From Microcystis sp. T1-4 (GTDB lineage Bacteria; Cyanobacteriota; Cyanobacteriia; Cyanobacteriales; Microcystaceae): a stretch of DNA of 41,850 bases. The translations under genes and the position numbers were made by a program. Location: positions 1 to 41,850 of the forward strand of contig NZ_CAIP01000040.1 in the NCBI RefSeq assembly GCF_000297435.1, written 5' to 3'. Shown here piece by piece: positions 40,147 through 41,850 of this stretch; position 1 is the stretch's first letter; every line of letters starts with the position of its first letter. A model generated the notes under the pieces. It searched no databases, was not told the origin of the DNA, and saw nothing but the letters and a program-made list of their open reading frames with translations.

Positions 40147-41574
40147 ATGGCAGAAAATTATTGGTCGCAAGAGGATGATAATGAAGAATTAGACCCGATT
40201 GGTTCCCTCCTATCTGACTGGTCCGATCCCGAAGACGAGGAGGACGAATTTAGAAGCGAAATTTTTCAAGGCCGATCGGGACGCAGACAGAAAGCAGCTT
40301 TTAGCCTCATGGCGGTCTGGACAATAATTATCGGACTTCATTGGCTTAGTTGGGGTTATTGGGCAATTATCGCCCTAACTATGGTACTATCGGGGCAAGC
40401 TTTGCGGCTGCTGTTCACCAAACCGGAAACGCCGCCAATTCCCTTACTGGATCAGGATTTAGCCTCTGTCCCCAGGGTTTCTCTCTTAGTAGCGGCCAAA
40501 AATGAAGAAACCGTAATCACGAAACTGGTTAATTATCTCTGTCATCTAGACTATCCCCAAGATAAGTTAGAAGTCTGGATCGTCGATGACTATAGCACCG
40601 ACAACACGGGTGCGATTCTCGATCGCCTTGCTTTAGAATATCCCCAATTAAAAATTCTCCATCGTCCTGCTAATGCCGGAGGTGGCAAATCCGGCGCCTT
40701 GAATCAGGTTTTATCCCTGACTAACGGGGAAATTATTGGCGTATTCGATGCCGATGCGGGATTATCCTCCGATTTACTGCGTCATGTGGTGCCGATGTTC
40801 GACGATCGAGAAGTGGGTGCGGTACAGGTGCGAAAAGCGATCGCCAATGCCGCCGAAAACTTCTGGACCAAAGGACAAGCGGTAGAAATGATCTTTGATA
40901 GCTGTTTCCAACAGCAACGGATCGCGGTGGGAGGGATCGGAGAATTGCGCGGAAATGGTCAATTTGTCCGACGTAGTGCCTTAAATCGTTGCGGGGGTTG
41001 GAATGAACAAACGATCACCGACGATCTTGATTTAACTATTCGTCTCCATATCGATAATTGGAAAATTAATGTCTTAAATTTTCCCGCAGTAGCGGAAGAA
41101 GGGGTGACAACTGCGATCGCTTTATGGCATCAGCGCAATCGTTGGGCCGAAGGTGGTTTTCAGCGTTATCTCGACTATTGGAAAGCGATTTTAAAGTCTC
41201 CCATGCCTTGGCCGAAAAAGTTTGATTTAATTGCTTTTTTGCTCGTTCAATATATCTTACCTGCGGCCGCTATTCCCGATCTTTTAATCACAATTACCCA
41301 GCACCAAGCTCCGATTTTAACGCCTTTAACTGGTTTGGCTCTTTCCCTTTCTCTCTGGGGGATGGTGACAGGATTAATCCGAGTCAATACGGGTAGAAAA
41401 TTCACTTTCGCTCTCGGTTTAGACATCCTTGCTCAAACCATTCGCGGCATGATTTATATGATGCACTGGTTTATTATTATTCCCAGTGTCAGCCTGCGGA
41501 TGGCTTTGCGTCCTAAACGTTTAAAGTGGGTGAAAACCGTTCATCTGGGTGAACATCTCAGCGCCGAGGTTTAA
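40147..41574 (+). CDS. mgdA: Processive family 2 glycosyltransferase, probable monoglucosyldiacylglycerol synthase
   Basis: 475 aa. An acidic N-terminus (residues 1-45) precedes two membrane helices (about 52-90). The GT2 domain has VAAKNEE, IVDDYSTDNT (Asp147/148), FDADAG (Asp201, Asp203), TDDLDL (291-296) and QRNRW (329-333), the marks of processive GT2 enzymes. Three or four helices follow at the C-terminus. Length and order fit the cyanobacterial glucolipid synthase MgdA (Sll1377), which makes the precursor of thylakoid galactolipids. The family assignment to GT2 is firm; MgdA is probable. Monocistronic. Confidence 0.75.
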   Translation: MAENYWSQEDDNEELDPIGSLLSDWSDPEDEEDEFRSEIFQGRSGRRQKAAFSLMAVWTIIIGLHWLSWGYWAIIALTMVLSGQALRLLFTKPETPPIPLLDQDLASVPRVSLLVAAKNEETVITKLVNYLCHLDYPQDKLEVWIVDDYSTDNTGAILDRLALEYPQLKILHRPANAGGGKSGALNQVLSLTNGEIIGVFDADAGLSSDLLRHVVPMFDDREVGAVQVRKAIANAAENFWTKGQAVEMIFDSCFQQQRIAVGGIGELRGNGQFVRRSALNRCGGWNEQTITDDLDLTIRLHIDNWKINVLNFPAVAEEGVTTAIALWHQRNRWAEGGFQRYLDYWKAILKSPMPWPKKFDLIAFLLVQYILPAAAIPDLLITITQHQAPILTPLTGLALSLSLWGMVTGLIRVNTGRKFTFALGLDILAQTIRGMIYMMHWFIIIPSVSLRMALRPKRLKWVKTVHLGEHLSAEV

Positions 41575-41782
41575 TTTTCGAGGATAGACTCCAAAAACTT
41601 TGGCCTTATCAGGCTCGAAATCCCTTGTCAGTCAAGGTTACAGCCTTTGGAAACCCCTTTGGGAAAAATTTCCAATTTCCTTAATCATGCTTGCTGCCAA
41701 TAATGTGTTAATTTAGATACAGAATTGAATTCCGTGACAGCACTGGGGTGGCGAAAAGCGCTCGCTCCAGTTTTTTTTCTCG

Positions 41783-41830
41783 AGAAAACGGGTTTCTTCA
41801 AGAAACCCGTTTTCTGTGGGGTTTTTTGCC
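41783..41830 (+). terminator. Perfect 15-bp hairpin, copy of the one at 7156-7188, followed by a T-run
   Basis: Arms agaaaacgggtttct (41783-41797) and agaaacccgttttct (41801-41815) around tca, then gtgggg and six T. It could end the GT2 transcript about 210 bp after its stop, or be part of a repeat of the same family as 7131-7256. Confidence 0.55.
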
Positions 41831-41850
41831 GGAAGCATTCCCCTCTTTTC

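Overview
The window comes from a cyanobacterium, most probably a Microcystis-type genome. The evidence is the frequent HIP1 octamer gcgatcgc (for example near 8726, 12709, 25209, 26369, 26832 and 39360), a clpR-clpP3 pair, a PII protein with the cyanobacterial T-loop, DUF4079 and sterol-desaturase/SDR proteins, a ribosomal cluster without rpsN and rpmD, and spacers crowded with heptanucleotide tandem repeats and small inverted-repeat elements. The genus is an inference; the cyanobacterial assignment is firm.

Layout. 1-2100: the 3' end of a TnpB gene with its hairpin end, a small membrane protein, a 2Fe-2S thioredoxin-like protein and a NarL-type response regulator. 2477-3798 (minus): clpR-clpP3. 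3799-7422: an accessory interval with one large gene, a nuclease-like (HSDR_N) domain fused to a DPPY DNA methyltransferase that ends in a perfect beta-clamp-type peptide, flanked by repeats and a G-quadruplex motif. 7423-18747 (minus): the S10/spc ribosomal cluster from rplC to secY and adk, with a good promoter at 19066-19095 and a leader of about 310 nt. Short tandem repeats and an inverted repeat lie inside the operon, and infA and the alpha-operon genes do not follow adk.

19342-25711: housekeeping genes: glnB, a DUF4079 membrane protein, a phosphoribosyltransferase, a DUF1232 protein, prepilin peptidase, accD, a Zur/FurB regulator, purS and purQ. 25712-31182: a cation diffusion facilitator, rfbB, rpsP-khpA and obg, separated by repeat-rich spacers. 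These hold two members of a 122-bp element family and a nested insertion whose empty site survives at a second locus in the window. 31455-36002: sppA, comEC and a universal stress protein gene. 36558-41574: an acyl-carrier-protein-like protein that has lost its phosphopantetheine serine, a small membrane protein, an MDR oxidoreductase, a desaturase/SDR fusion, and a processive GT2 glycosyltransferase resembling the cyanobacterial glucolipid synthase MgdA.

The most interesting signals are the HSDR_N-methyltransferase with its QLSLF tail, the ACP-like protein with Ser replaced by Glu and a Ser/Tyr-rich insertion, the nested element with its empty-site counterpart, a small gene whose start codon and ribosome-binding site were duplicated by a 20-bp direct repeat, and one heptamer tract present in both orientations, once inside the ribosomal operon and once against a transporter start codon. 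No rRNA, tRNA or CRISPR array was seen.
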